The notes beneath the pieces are model-generated. The model searched no databases, was not told where the DNA came from, and saw only the letters and a program-made list of their open reading frames with translations. Of a stretch of DNA of 64,000 bases, positions 21,201 to 30,554 are shown piece by piece. Position numbers and translations under genes: made by a program. Location of the stretch: NCBI GenBank assembly GCA_023055355.1, contig JALJCS010000001.1, forward strand, positions 26,101,881-26,165,880, given 5' to 3'. The number at the start of each line of letters is the position of its first letter. Position 1 is the first letter of the stretch. Source of the stretch: Agelaius tricolor (Eukaryota; Chordata; Aves; Passeriformes; Icteridae).

Positions 21201-24200
21201 ACTCACTTGACATGGCTTCATGTTGCAGGTGAAATAGAAACTTCCATTGTCCTCAGTAGAAGCAAAACATGAGGCTAAATCCACAGCCAATTTTGCTGGA
21301 TTGAATCCCCTCTTTGATCTTACATATATGTATCAAATGTCAACTAACCTTGACTGAGCCTCTTGTCTAACAGGATTCCCCATCAGCTTTTTCCCTAGGA
21401 AGTGGATTTGAAAACTTTTTGCTTGTAAAAAGTTATACTCCTGTAGTTATGGGGAAAGCAGGTTTTTGCTTTTGTAAGAAGTGATGCTCAGAAATAGCTG
21501 TACTGAAGTAAAAAAAATTACTATTTTCTTCAAATTTAAAAATAATGAGTGAAATTTCGTGCACTAGCACCATTTCACTTAGAACATATTTTCCAAACCA
21601 AACATGCTGCTTTCCACAGCTAAACTTACTGTCTTTGGCAGGAATACTCATACTTGATGAACCCACATCTGGACTGGACAGTTTTACTGCACATAACCTT
21701 GTGATAACATTATCCAGACTGGCCAGAGGAAACAGATTGGTTCTTCTTTCACTTCATCAGCCCCGGTCAGATATCTTCCAGCTGTTTGATTTGGTTCTTC
21801 TGATGACTTCTGGACTCACTGCCTACTGTGGAACAGCTAAAGACATGGTCCAGTATTTCACAGATCTAGGCTATCCCTGCCCAAGGTACAGCAATCCTGC
21901 AGATTTTTACGGTCAGTATCAAGCACTGTCATAAAAAAAGGAAATCATTTGCTTTCCTAAGTGGCTAGGTAATGGTGATTTTTATTGACCATGACTGTCT
22001 CAGAAATTCCTTGTAAATAACCCAAATCAATACTGCAGCAAGTTCACTTTTTAATAGGATCCTTATTTGTCAGTACAGGAAATGTAGCAAAATCAAGAGG
22101 TACGAGAGGACAAAACTAATTTTAAAAACACTCCTTCTAACAGTGCCAGATGCAGTAACTTGTCAACATGTTTAACATACTTATCCCCATGTTTTAGCTG
22201 GTTGAAACATCTTCTCTGGGAAAGACACAGATAAACTGATCAACTGCTTTCTGTAGGCAGTTAGCTTATTTTTTTAATTGAGAAATTGAGAAATCAAACT
22301 CCTAGTCTGAGACAAACCTGGAACAAGTAATGGGAAAAAGGAGTGCTGCCCTACAGGAGCACAATGGAAGGGAGAAAATCCCAACCCAAATCAGCAATCT
22401 TTTTACTCCTAAAAGAAAGTTTCTGTGGTTTCAAATCCATTCATTTTCTGGGTTTTGCAACGTGGAAAAGGAATCTGCCCTGTTAATCTAATGGCAGGAA
22501 TCTTTTAACAGAGGCTGGTTCAATTCCAGCCCTTAGGTCTTTGCACTCAAGTTGGCCAGAAAACCTGGTAGAGACCTCAGACAACCACAATGTTGTTGAG
22601 TAATCTCTTCAGCTGTGCCTGTGTGGCAGGCAGTGCCAGCCGCACAGAGATAAACTGAAGTTAACCTTGGTGTCAAGCCCCACAAAAAGACCTTTGTCAC
22701 CATCAGGGTTCAGAGCAGTCCTGAGCCAAGCACAGCCTTGGGGAAGGCTTGCAGCACCCCTGGATAGGAATGGAGAACCAGAGGAGTCCTGGGGAAACCC
22801 GTAGCTCCAGCCTGTGGTTACAGAGACAACAACCTGTGCCATGGGGGTTGGGAGGGCAGAGAGGCAGGGGAAGATCACTGAATGGTGTGCACTGAGTCAG
22901 TACCCACAGGAAAAGAAAGGAAATATGGGCAGCAGGAAGGTGGAAATAGGACGGGATGGCAGAACAATAGGACAAGATGAAATAGGACATCTTGTCCTAT
23001 TTCCACTTATCTTTGTGGAAATAGGATAAGATGGCATCCACAGCAAGAGGGAGCAGCTGATGGAAACACTCAGATGCTGGCTGTATGTCAGACAGAGAAA
23101 CAAGCAACCAGGACAGAAGGGAAGGCAAAGAATTTCTGATGGACTCTTCCTAAGAGTGGCTGAGCAGACATGATCAGCCCAGTGCAAGGAGTCAGGAAAT
23201 GTGCAGTGATAGTTCTCTCAGAAAGCATCTGTAAAACTTCAGATATTGTCAATCTACACCAAAGGTCAGCATGGGAAAATACTACTGTAAGTTTAGATTA
23301 AAAAAAAAAAAAAGCTAAGTCAACTATTATTGGTATGACTATGTTGTCCTTAGATAATATTCCTTTTGGACTTTCTCAATATCAGGTAAAGTTTATGGCA
23401 CGTCTGTAAGATACAACTAAGACAGTAACTATGATTGTGCACATGAAGAAAAAACGTGATTTAAGTCAAAAATCACATAAAAGACTGTAAATGCCTACAT
23501 GACAGGAAGGAAATTCAAACTATTTTTTCTCAGCACTGTTCTCAAGGTGCTGTGAAATTTATAAAAATCTGAAATAGTAGTTTATAATACTATAATAAGC
23601 AATTATGTAATATCTCAGTGATTCATTGAGTGACTAGGTAAGAAACATACACATTAACAATCTGTTCATCTCTAATTACCTAAAATAACTGATAGTTTTA
23701 ACTGTTGTAAGTTAATGAATGTACACAGGTTGGACTGTTTGCTCCCAGTTAAATCCCTGATTCTAAACACATCGTAAAGTTATTTATTCTATAGCACATG
23801 GACTCAAATCAAGTAATGTCTTGCAGTTGACTTGACCAGTATTGATAAACAGACTGCAGAAAAGGAGATGGAAAGCCAAAAAAGAGCAAATACTCTTGCC
23901 AACTTGTTCTTAGAAAAGGTCAAACATTTTGATGATTTCTTATGGAAAGCTACTGAAGGAGACAACACTGACACCACAGTCATCCAGCAGAGGTAAAGAA
24001 AAGAGTGTCATAGAGAAGAACTGGAATAATAGCTACACCTTCTGCTAATCTATTTTTTTTCTCTTTTTCTTTTGGGCAGGAATTCAGAAGAGGTTATCAA
24101 TATGCCTCACCATTTAAATGATCAATTACCAGGAGCCTTGAAGCAGTTCACAATATTATTAAGGTAATCTTGTTATGTATTGTGCCCATTTGTATTTCAA

Positions 24201-27200
24201 ATCATCAGAAAGAGGCACAGAACATCCCATCCCAATTGTCTTCCTTCAGGTTTTCACCATGGTAGACCTGAAATACTTGGTGGCTACAGGTGCTTCATAG
24301 GTTTGATTGTGTAAAACCCTTTACAGAAACAGGGAGCCCAACTCCTGTCCTTGCCAAAGCCAGCAAGTTCCAAGAAACTGATTTGAACAGTGGCTGGGGC
24401 TATGTGTCTGAATACAACTGGCATTAGTAAGTGTTATATCTTATGGTCAATATTGCTGTTTTCCTAGTCGTCAGGTCTCCAATGACTTCAGAGATCTTTC
24501 AAGATTACTAATCCATGGATTTGAAGCCCTTCTTATGTCATTACTAATTGGATTTTTGTACTATGGCCATGAAAAAAACGGACTCTCAATTCGTGACACA
24601 ACAGCACTGCTGTACATGATAGGTGCCCTTATCCCATTCACAATAATTTTGGATGTTATTGCCAAATGTAAGTGTCAGTCTTCTTGTAAATGCTATTAGG
24701 AATCAAAATGAAAAAATTCTTAAATCTATGAAAAAAATAAGCATATTAACACAACCCAGTGTATTTGTTCCTACCCTGCAGGTCATTCAGAAAGAGCAAT
24801 GCTTTATCATGACTTGGAAGGTGGAATGTACTCTGTTAGCCCATACTTCTTTGCTAAGGTAATTGGTTTTGTTGCCAGGAAATACAAACAGCCGTCTTGA
24901 ACATTAAAAAACACAAGCAAAACAAAGCCTTGTTGTATAAATAATCACATTCATATCAGACTTTGTTCTTTTGTGTCTGCCAGCTAAAGCTATCAGTCTC
25001 ATTTCCTTAGTATTAATAGATTAGGCCTCACACTAGTTTAGAATTTTGCCATAAATCATGGCTGAGATCCCACACCCAGAAAAGCCAAAGTCTTTGGCCA
25101 AAACGTGAGAAATCTCAGACTCAGATTTCCAGGTTTAGACAATTTTACATACCTGCTATTTAATTCACTGCAGCATCTCTGAAAGTCTGCTTACATATCT
25201 TGAGCTGTAAAACAAAACATTTGTATCAAATGCCAAAACAGAGGTAAAACAGAAATGACAAAATGCTCTGATATTTCCAGTTTGGGCCTGCATTGGTCTG
25301 AGCTAAAAAATGTGCACAAAGAGCCAGAGTTTCTAGAATTAAATTTAGAACTTTTAAAAAACAACATTCTCTTTTTCACAAGGATTTTGAATAATCCCTC
25401 TTTTGTGATGTTAGATGAGTTCTGCCTGCCATGGCATCTGTAATTTAGGTTTCCATTTCTGCACAGGATTTTAAATGCTTATTAGTGGTTGCCAGAGAAA
25501 AAAATTCTTTGCATTGTGTCACAAAGATTGCACATTATTCACAGAGAAATCGATGTAATTTGTTACAACCTTAGTATTAGAGGATAGTAGCAACTCTCTT
25601 TGGAAGAAATAATACTCTCTTGTATACCTCTTCAGATATTTGAGAAAATCCCAGCTATGCTTTTGTTTTACAATGACTCAAGTTCCTACCTGGACTGCCT
25701 TTGGGACAAGGTGGTGAGGAGACCAGCAGTCAAACTTGTCTCAAATTTGACCTCACATAAGTTTCAACTAAATTGGGACAAAACATTCAGTTGCCACGAG
25801 TCAGTAACAGTATTACTGTTATCAAGCACACCAGTTCACAGCAAAAGTGTACTGGGTTCTTAGACTCTCCCAAAACTCTTAACAAAACAAGCTGTAACAA
25901 TTAGTTTTAGGCATTGTCACAGCAGGAGAAAAACAAACCCTTAGCAAGGGTTTGTTTCTGTTGTGGATTGGTTTTGCATGTCATTGGCAAGCCCTAACAG
26001 GGAGATGATTGCATTCTAAGGGACTATTTCCTATAGCTTTTATAAACAGTCCACAAGTACATTAAGGCACATCTCATATATTTTTGTAATTATCATTCAA
26101 CTTTTTCTCTTTTTTTTAAATTTTCTTTTTCATCTTCCCAAACAGATTCTGGGAGAGCTCCCAGAACACTGCATTTTTGTTGTAATTTATGGGATTCCCA
26201 TCTACTGGCTGGCAAACCTTGTTCCTGATCCAGAACATTTCCTGCTGAACTTCCTGTTGCTGTGGTTGGCTGTTTACAGTGCCCGTGCCATGGCACTTTG
26301 GGTGGCAGCTCTGCTGCCGACCTTACAGCTCTCTGCCTTCATTGGCAATGTCCTCTTCACATCATTCTACCTCAGTGGTGGTTTTGTGATAAGCCTGAAC
26401 AGCCTCTGGACAGGTAGGACAAAGCTCCCACCCTCCCTCCAAATTGAAACATCAATGGTTTTCATCAGTGACAGTGTGTCCTGTGCAGGAAAGCTCAGCT
26501 TTATTCTTACCTTTGCAATTATCTTCTTGGATGGTGACAGTGCAGTCAGGTCACCCATTTTACATCAGTTTCTCCATCTGAAAACGAGGCAACAAGAAGT
26601 TTGGTCAAAAAAGCAATTGTGAAAGGGTAGCTTCTTATGTGGTTGCTGAATTCTTCAGTAAAAAGAATTGTATTCAAAAGAGGAAGATGGAGCTCCAGGA
26701 AGACTTAGTTGACAGGGGGAGTTTGATGGATATGGATATTAGCTAACTCCTGATTTCCCATCTCCATGTAACTATGTAAAGTATATCTGCCATTTTGTCC
26801 AATAATAAACTGTCACATGTTTACAGCCTCTGGCTGTCAAGAAGTGAGACAAACCTGCTGTATTTGGCAGCAGCACAGCAGTATTCTAGGTCTCAAGTTT
26901 CGTGTGTATTAATCAATTTCTGTCATTTTCTTTTTCAGTTCCTTTTTGGGTTTCAAAAATCTCTTTTCTCAGATGGAATTTTGAAGGAATGATGCAAGTT
27001 CAGTTCACTGACACCACATATGAAATGACTGATCGAAACATTACTTATCAAATACCAGGAAAACTTGTAAGTCAGTAATAAAATTTGTTGCACACATTGA
27101 TAAGAAATTGGAAATTTCTAAAGAAATTGCTATTTATATGCCTGTCATATATTATCATTTTATCATTTAAATAGATGGTGTAGGCCTCAAATTCGGCAAT

Positions 27201-27709
27201 TGCCAAATCAACACACGAAGCTGGGTTACACTTGGTTGTAAAATTGTTCCTGAACATGGCCCCACAGCAGTCACTCCTTCTATGCCTTTCTTTTAGTTGA
27301 AGAGAAAAAACAAAATACTAAAGGGCAACTCTTTCCTACACCAGCCCCAACTATGCACTTTGCTGGAATTGTTTAGAAGCTGAACTGTGTTCTTGTGAAA
27401 TAGGAATAGCCTAGCTGCAACCCTCTATCAAACCACCCTGGAAGCTACACCCAGGATGGAAAACAAGAGAAGGTAGCAGGGGCCAGGGAAGCTTACACAT
27501 AAAACACACTTCACAGATCCAGCACGAAAACGTTGTGCCTTTTCCTAATTTTGTGTTACTGGTCACCACAGGTCATTCAGGCTCTGGACCTGGACTCCCA
27601 CCCTCTCTATGTGAGCTACCTTGTCCTCACTGGCATCATCTGCAGCTTCCTGCTTTTATACTATTTATCTCTGCGCTTCATCAAGCAGAAATCGACCCAA
27701 GACTGGTAA
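15209..27709 (+). CDS. ABCG8: ABCG8 (sterolin-2) sterol half-transporter, complete, 13 exons
   Basis: Thirteen exons with GT/AG sites join to 2016 nt, 671 residues plus stop (human 673). This is the obligate partner of ABCG5, and the dimer exports sterols from liver and gut cells. Motifs are Walker A GTTAGGKTS (102-110), signature VSGGE (210-214), Walker B ILILDEP (230-236), D-loop SGLDS and H-loop H267. Membrane helices lie in exons 9-13, and an N-I-T sequon at N617 sits where human ABCG8 has a glycosylated Asn. The C-terminus [10 protein letters not shown] matches the family. The start ATG at 15209 is preferred because its frame runs through a usable donor to the conserved exon 2; no in-frame upstream ATG exists back to a stop near 15077. 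Walker A has the canonical Lys that human ABCG8 lacks. Confidence 0.98.
15349..15732. repeat. Minisatellite, exactly 12 units of 32 bp, in ABCG8 intron 1
   Basis: Twelve consecutive 32-bp units start at 15349 (CCGGGAGCGGGGAGAGGCAG core) and end at 15732 with no length change between units. Four unit types can be told apart: A (CCGGGAGCGG... with CACCCATCCTG), B (as A, with CCATCCATCCTG), C (CCGGGATCAGGG...) and D (CCAGGAGCAGAG...). The order is A A A A B A C D D A C D, a hint of higher-order A-C-D duplication. Because 32 is not a multiple of 3, the array opens frames in several phases on both strands; these are not genes. Confidence 0.97.
15733..16993 (+). other. ABCG8: ABCG8 intron 1, remainder
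   Basis: GC content falls back to the background level by about 16.0 kb. I see no element in the rest of the intron. Intron 1 as a whole is 15260-16993. Confidence 0.7.
16994..17098 (+). CDS. ABCG8: ABCG8 exon 2
   Basis: 35 codons, [20 protein letters not shown] followed by [15 protein letters not shown]. The [10 protein letters not shown] motif is diagnostic for ABCG8. It has acceptor TTTTCCAG, donor GTAAAA and is phase 0 on both sides, one codon longer than human. Confidence 0.96.
17099..19824 (+). other. ABCG8: ABCG8 introns 2 and 3 (with exon 3 between)
   Basis: Intron 2 is 17099-17823 and intron 3 is 17981-19824. Both are AT-rich, and I saw no repeat family, RNA gene or spare exon. Short open frames such as those near 18.1 and 19.4 kb have no recognisable similarity. 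Confidence 0.75.
17824..17980 (+). CDS. ABCG8: ABCG8 exon 3
   Basis: 157 nt, residues 53-104: [19 protein letters not shown] and [19 protein letters not shown]. It ends inside Walker A (GTT). The exon length equals the human one. Confidence 0.97.
19825..20063 (+). CDS. ABCG8: ABCG8 exon 4 (Walker A)
   Basis: 239 nt, residues 105-184. It opens [20 protein letters not shown], so with the GTT of exon 3 Walker A reads GTTAGGKTS. It then gives [36 protein letters not shown] and SDSQRKKR. The donor follows AGG as GTAATT. Confidence 0.97.
20471..20603 (+). CDS. ABCG8: ABCG8 exon 5 (ABC signature)
   Basis: 133 nt, residues 185-228: [20 protein letters not shown], then [20 protein letters not shown]. 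The signature is VSGGE (human LSGGE). This exon is unusually GC-rich compared with its flanking introns. Confidence 0.97.
20604..21641 (+). other. ABCG8: ABCG8 intron 5
   Basis: A 1.0-kb intron whose first part shares the raised GC of exon 5 and then becomes AT-rich. No element was recognised. Intron 4 (20064-20470) is plain. Confidence 0.7.
21642..21911 (+). CDS. ABCG8: ABCG8 exon 6 (Walker B, H-loop)
   Basis: 270 nt, residues 229-318: [40 protein letters not shown] and [14 protein letters not shown]. Walker B Asp234/Glu235 and H-loop His267 are present. The acceptor is TTGGCAG and the donor GTCAGT. Confidence 0.98.
22942..23036. repeat. Cluster of direct and inverted AATAGGA-type repeats
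   Basis: AATAGGACAAGATG at 22966-22979 is followed, after an 8-base loop, by its perfect reverse complement CATCTTGTCCTATT at 22988-23001. Outer direct copies GGAAATAGGAC.GGATGGCA and GGAAATAGGAT.AGATGGCA lie at about 22942 and 23018. The cluster is in ABCG8 intron 6 (21912-23826), and the rest of that intron shows nothing I can name. Confidence 0.85.
23827..23992 (+). CDS. ABCG8: ABCG8 exon 7 (linker)
   Basis: 166 nt, residues 319-373: [20 protein letters not shown], then [20 protein letters not shown]. This is the linker after the nucleotide-binding domain, matching VDLTSID of human ABCG8. It ends in an Arg codon split AG/G. Confidence 0.95.
24080..24163 (+). CDS. ABCG8: ABCG8 exon 8
   Basis: 84 nt, residues 374-401, [20 protein letters not shown] then LKQFTILL, entering the connecting helix before the first membrane span. 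Intron 7 before it is only 87 bp. Confidence 0.94.
24468..24667 (+). CDS. ABCG8: ABCG8 exon 9 (first membrane helices)
   Basis: 200 nt, residues 402-468: [20 protein letters not shown], the hydrophobic [15 protein letters not shown] and [22 protein letters not shown](V/I)SNDFRDL is conserved in ABCG8. The donor is GTAAGT. Confidence 0.97.
24782..24858 (+). CDS. ABCG8: ABCG8 exon 10
   Basis: 77 nt, residues 469-494: [20 protein letters not shown] then PYFFAK. It matches the CYSERAMLYYELEDGLY motif of the family. Intron 9 before it is only 114 bp. Confidence 0.97.
24859..26145 (+). other. ABCG8: ABCG8 intron 10
   Basis: A 1.3-kb intron with no recognised element. The same holds for introns 11 (26414-26938), 12 (27067-27571) and the 304-bp intron 8 (24164-24467). 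Confidence 0.75.
26146..26413 (+). CDS. ABCG8: ABCG8 exon 11 (membrane core)
   Basis: 268 nt, residues 495-583: [60 protein letters not shown] and [16 protein letters not shown]. Several hydrophobic spans correspond to the central transmembrane helices. Confidence 0.97.
26939..27066 (+). CDS. ABCG8: ABCG8 exon 12 (extracellular loop)
   Basis: 128 nt, residues 584-626: [40 protein letters not shown] and GKL. The NIT sequon at N617 aligns with the N-glycosylation region of human ABCG8. The donor is GTAAGT. Confidence 0.96.
27572..27709 (+). CDS. ABCG8: ABCG8 exon 13 (last helix and stop)
   Basis: 138 nt including TAA, residues 627-671: [20 protein letters not shown], the hydrophobic [16 protein letters not shown] and IKQKSTQDW. 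The end aligns with human FIKQKPSQDW, so the stop is the native one. The stop lies inside a donor-like G/GTAAGG. Confidence 0.97.
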   Translation, partial: VIQALDLDSHPLYVSYLVLTGIICSFLLLYYLSLRFIKQKSTQDW

Positions 27710-28385
27710 GGGCAGCGGAGGCAGCAGGTGTCGGCCTCCCTCGCAGGAAGGCAGGGGCAGCAGGCTCCCGCAGCAGGAGCAGCCGCCCGGCAGGCGGGAG
27801 CGGCGGGAGCGGCAGCGCGGCTGCCACAGGATGGCAGCAGAAGCCCAGGAGTCGGGACGCGGGCGGGAGCCTGCCACGGACCGCGGCTGCAGCCTGGGAT
27901 CGGGGGCGGGGTGGGCTTTGGGCTCTGGCTTCACTTCGGGTTTTGCTGCACTTACGGTTTGAGCGAGTGACAAGGCGCTTGCGAGTCCTGCACATCTGGA
28001 AATTGTCTGAGCTATGGGCCACCGATGTAAAAGGACCCATGGCATCCTGTAATAATAGCTGATGTTCTAGTCCATAATGTTTGAACATACGGTGATCACT
28101 TACTTAATTCAGAGGGCTACAAGAGAACAGGATCAAAACACTTTCTGTGGCATGTATGACATTTAATATAAAAGATTTCACAAGTGCTGCAGGAGAACAT
28201 GCAAGGATGGAAAACACAATTGTTAACTACTCTGTGTTCTAATTGCTTATGTGTTTTAAAGCTTTATTTCTGTGTTTTAAAGCTTTGCCTTTGTGTTCCA
28301 GTAATATGCTCATGATGCCCAAACCAGGTATTTGCTCACTGTAGGGATGAGACCTTGTAACAAATAAAATTATCTCACCTTCTTG
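27710..28385 (+). other. ABCG8: ABCG8 3' untranslated region (predicted)
   Basis: From the stop codon to just past the AATAAA at 28363. The first 250 bases are strikingly GC- and CpG-rich and then the sequence becomes AT-rich. The end is inferred from the poly(A) signal only. Confidence 0.6.
28363..28368 (+). terminator. ABCG8: Candidate ABCG8 poly(A) signal AATAAA
   Basis: This is the first canonical AATAAA that I found downstream of the ABCG8 stop, about 650 bp away, and it is followed by T-rich DNA. Confidence 0.6.
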
Positions 28386-30470
28386 GATTTATTTTTACAA
28401 TATAAATGCATATCAATTGTGTGTTATTAATGACATCTGCCTCCATTGCAAAACACATCCTAGCACTTTGCCAAGTTTGCTTCCTAAGGTTCTCAGGTAG
28501 AAAACACCAACCTGCCCTTGAGTAATTAAAAATCTAACTATGCAACCTATTAATGCTTGCTGTAGTGCACCTAGTTATGCTCAGAAAATGAGTATCAGTA
28601 AATACATGGCTGTAATTAAAAGAGTCATGGTAAGTGCAAGCACAAATTATGTGTACAGTTGCTGTAAGCATTTTGTAAGATTAGCTTGCTTGCTTTTAAA
28701 CATTTACATGCATTTCTCTGTTCCTACATATAGAAACCCAAAGCAGATTGTCTACTTGACTTTCACTTGCACACTGCACACAGTGGAAAACTCCTAATGT
28801 AATCAGCTGTAATGTCCCAGATACTGTCATGTAAATTGTGAGGTTTGGTTGGTTTTGGGTGTTCTGTTTTGGGGTTTTTCTGTTGTTTTGTTTTTGGTTT
28901 TTTTTTGTTTGTTTGTTTTTTTCTTTTCTTTTGTAAGAAATAGGAACGAAAGAACAACTGTGTTTTATTATTCTCTTTGGCAGTCAGGACTGCCAAGTTA
29001 CTTTCCACAGGTTCCACATGGTATTAAATTCCCAGGAGGACTCTGGTCAGTAGATGTTAAGCAGGTCTGATAAAATAAGATCTTCATCCCCAGGCAGCGG
29101 TAGGAATCCAAGACACATTCTAAGGTGAATCCTACCATTTCTTTCTTGTTCTGCTGCATTTGATTTAAAAAAAAACCACTTCACTTGATCTGATCTTAGT
29201 GCCATTTTGAAATTATCAGATTTTCACTGCCTTTTAGTGGCAAAGCCAATTCTTTCAGTCCAATTCAGCATCATTAAATTGTCAGAATAGCAGCTTCCTG
29301 TTTGATTCTTAATTATTCCTTTTTATTATATTTAAGACACTTAATTTTTTTTAAAGTGGTTTACTCTTCTTTGTAATGATCTGTTGTGATTAGAATCTCT
29401 TTTATATTACACTGAAGTTTTAAGGGTATATATTGGTACTTCTAGTCTAAACCTCTATTTTCAAGGTATTTAGAGGATTAAATTCTAGGCTGACTCTCTG
29501 TTGTGAATTCACTTTGATGTTTAATAAAAAAAAAAGGAGCGACACAATGGGAGAAATTAAAGACATAAGGGACAGCTCTGAATTTTAGGGGCATATTGTC
29601 ATGCACAGAAATCTTCAGGCATCTAGATAAGAATATACCATAGCCTTAACTTTGAATTTCCTTCCTTTTGTGAAATTAGTCAGGCTGCTGACATTACTTA
29701 AACAGCCTTTTTCCATTTAATATTCCACCCTCTCACCATTATGCAGCAGGACCAAGCGGTGTGAGTGTTTCAGAGGTGGTGTTATGACAAGGCTGGATGT
29801 ATCCATAATGGGGACTTGAGCGGTGAGCCGAGGAACAGCCCGCGTGCGGAGTGCGGGAAGAGCTATCATAGGATGTGGCCAGGCCTCTGTTTACACAGAA
29901 AAAGCTCATATTCTATATACTACAATTACATTAGCACGCTGCCTATGATCATATCTTGTTTCCTTGATGCCGAGAGATGGGGAATCTAGGCTGTGATTAT
30001 TGTTCCAGGCTTTAGCAATAAGAAGGTAGGAGCCTTGAAATACCAGCAATTAGCGTTCGTGCCTAACAATAGCATCCGTGGGGCTGTGTGCGGAGAAGAG
30101 CTCAGGCACCAGTGGGTGGATGACATACAACCTGCCCCACTTGCAAATAATGCAGGTTTGGGGGAATGATGTCCCTCTCAGCCAGGGAAGGTCATGCCAT
30201 GCTCCCACTGCAGAGCTGCTGCTGCAAAAGCAAATGGCTGGTGAGGCACTAGAAGTCTTCCCACGAGCTCCAACCAAGGCTCAAAGTCATAACTGAATTT
30301 CAGCACAGCTTTGCTTCCAAGTTTGAGAGTAGCCATTCCTTAGACTCTCCCTGCATCAGCAGCAGCAGCTCACTGTGCCCTCCTGCCTGCACTCCCTCTA
30401 TCATATAAACAGAGCTGCTTCAGTGCATAACAATCTCAACACTGAGAAGGAAGGCACAAGGAAGGCACTG
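28386..30470. other. ABCG8-LRPPRC intergenic DNA, left part
   Basis: I saw no gene or RNA gene. It contains a T/G-rich low-complexity block at 28841-28934. A CpG-containing, non-repetitive stretch around 29760-30090 stands out from the AT-rich surroundings and could be regulatory. Confidence 0.6.
28841..28934. repeat. T/G-rich low-complexity block
   Basis: GGTTTGGTTGGTTTTGGG-like units pass into long T runs with GTTT repeats. This is simple-sequence DNA; the open frame across it is an artefact of composition. Confidence 0.75.
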
Positions 30471-30554
30471 CCCAAAACTCACTGTGCTGCCCACTCTGCC
30501 CAAAACTCACCGTGCTGCCCACTCTGCCCAAAACTCACCGTGCTGCCCACCCAC
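30471..30554. repeat. Tandem repeat, 3 units of 28 bp
   Basis: CCCAAAACTCAC(T/C)GTGCTGCC... starts at 30471, 30499 and 30527. Units 1-2 differ by one base in the visible core, and the third diverges at its end. It is a young local duplication in intergenic DNA. Confidence 0.92.

Noticed and set aside
27535..28088. Frames of 80-175 codons over ABCG8 exon 13 and its 3' UTR
   Set aside because: They are other-frame shadows of exon 13 and the GC-rich 3' UTR, rich in Ala/Gly/Arg with no family similarity.
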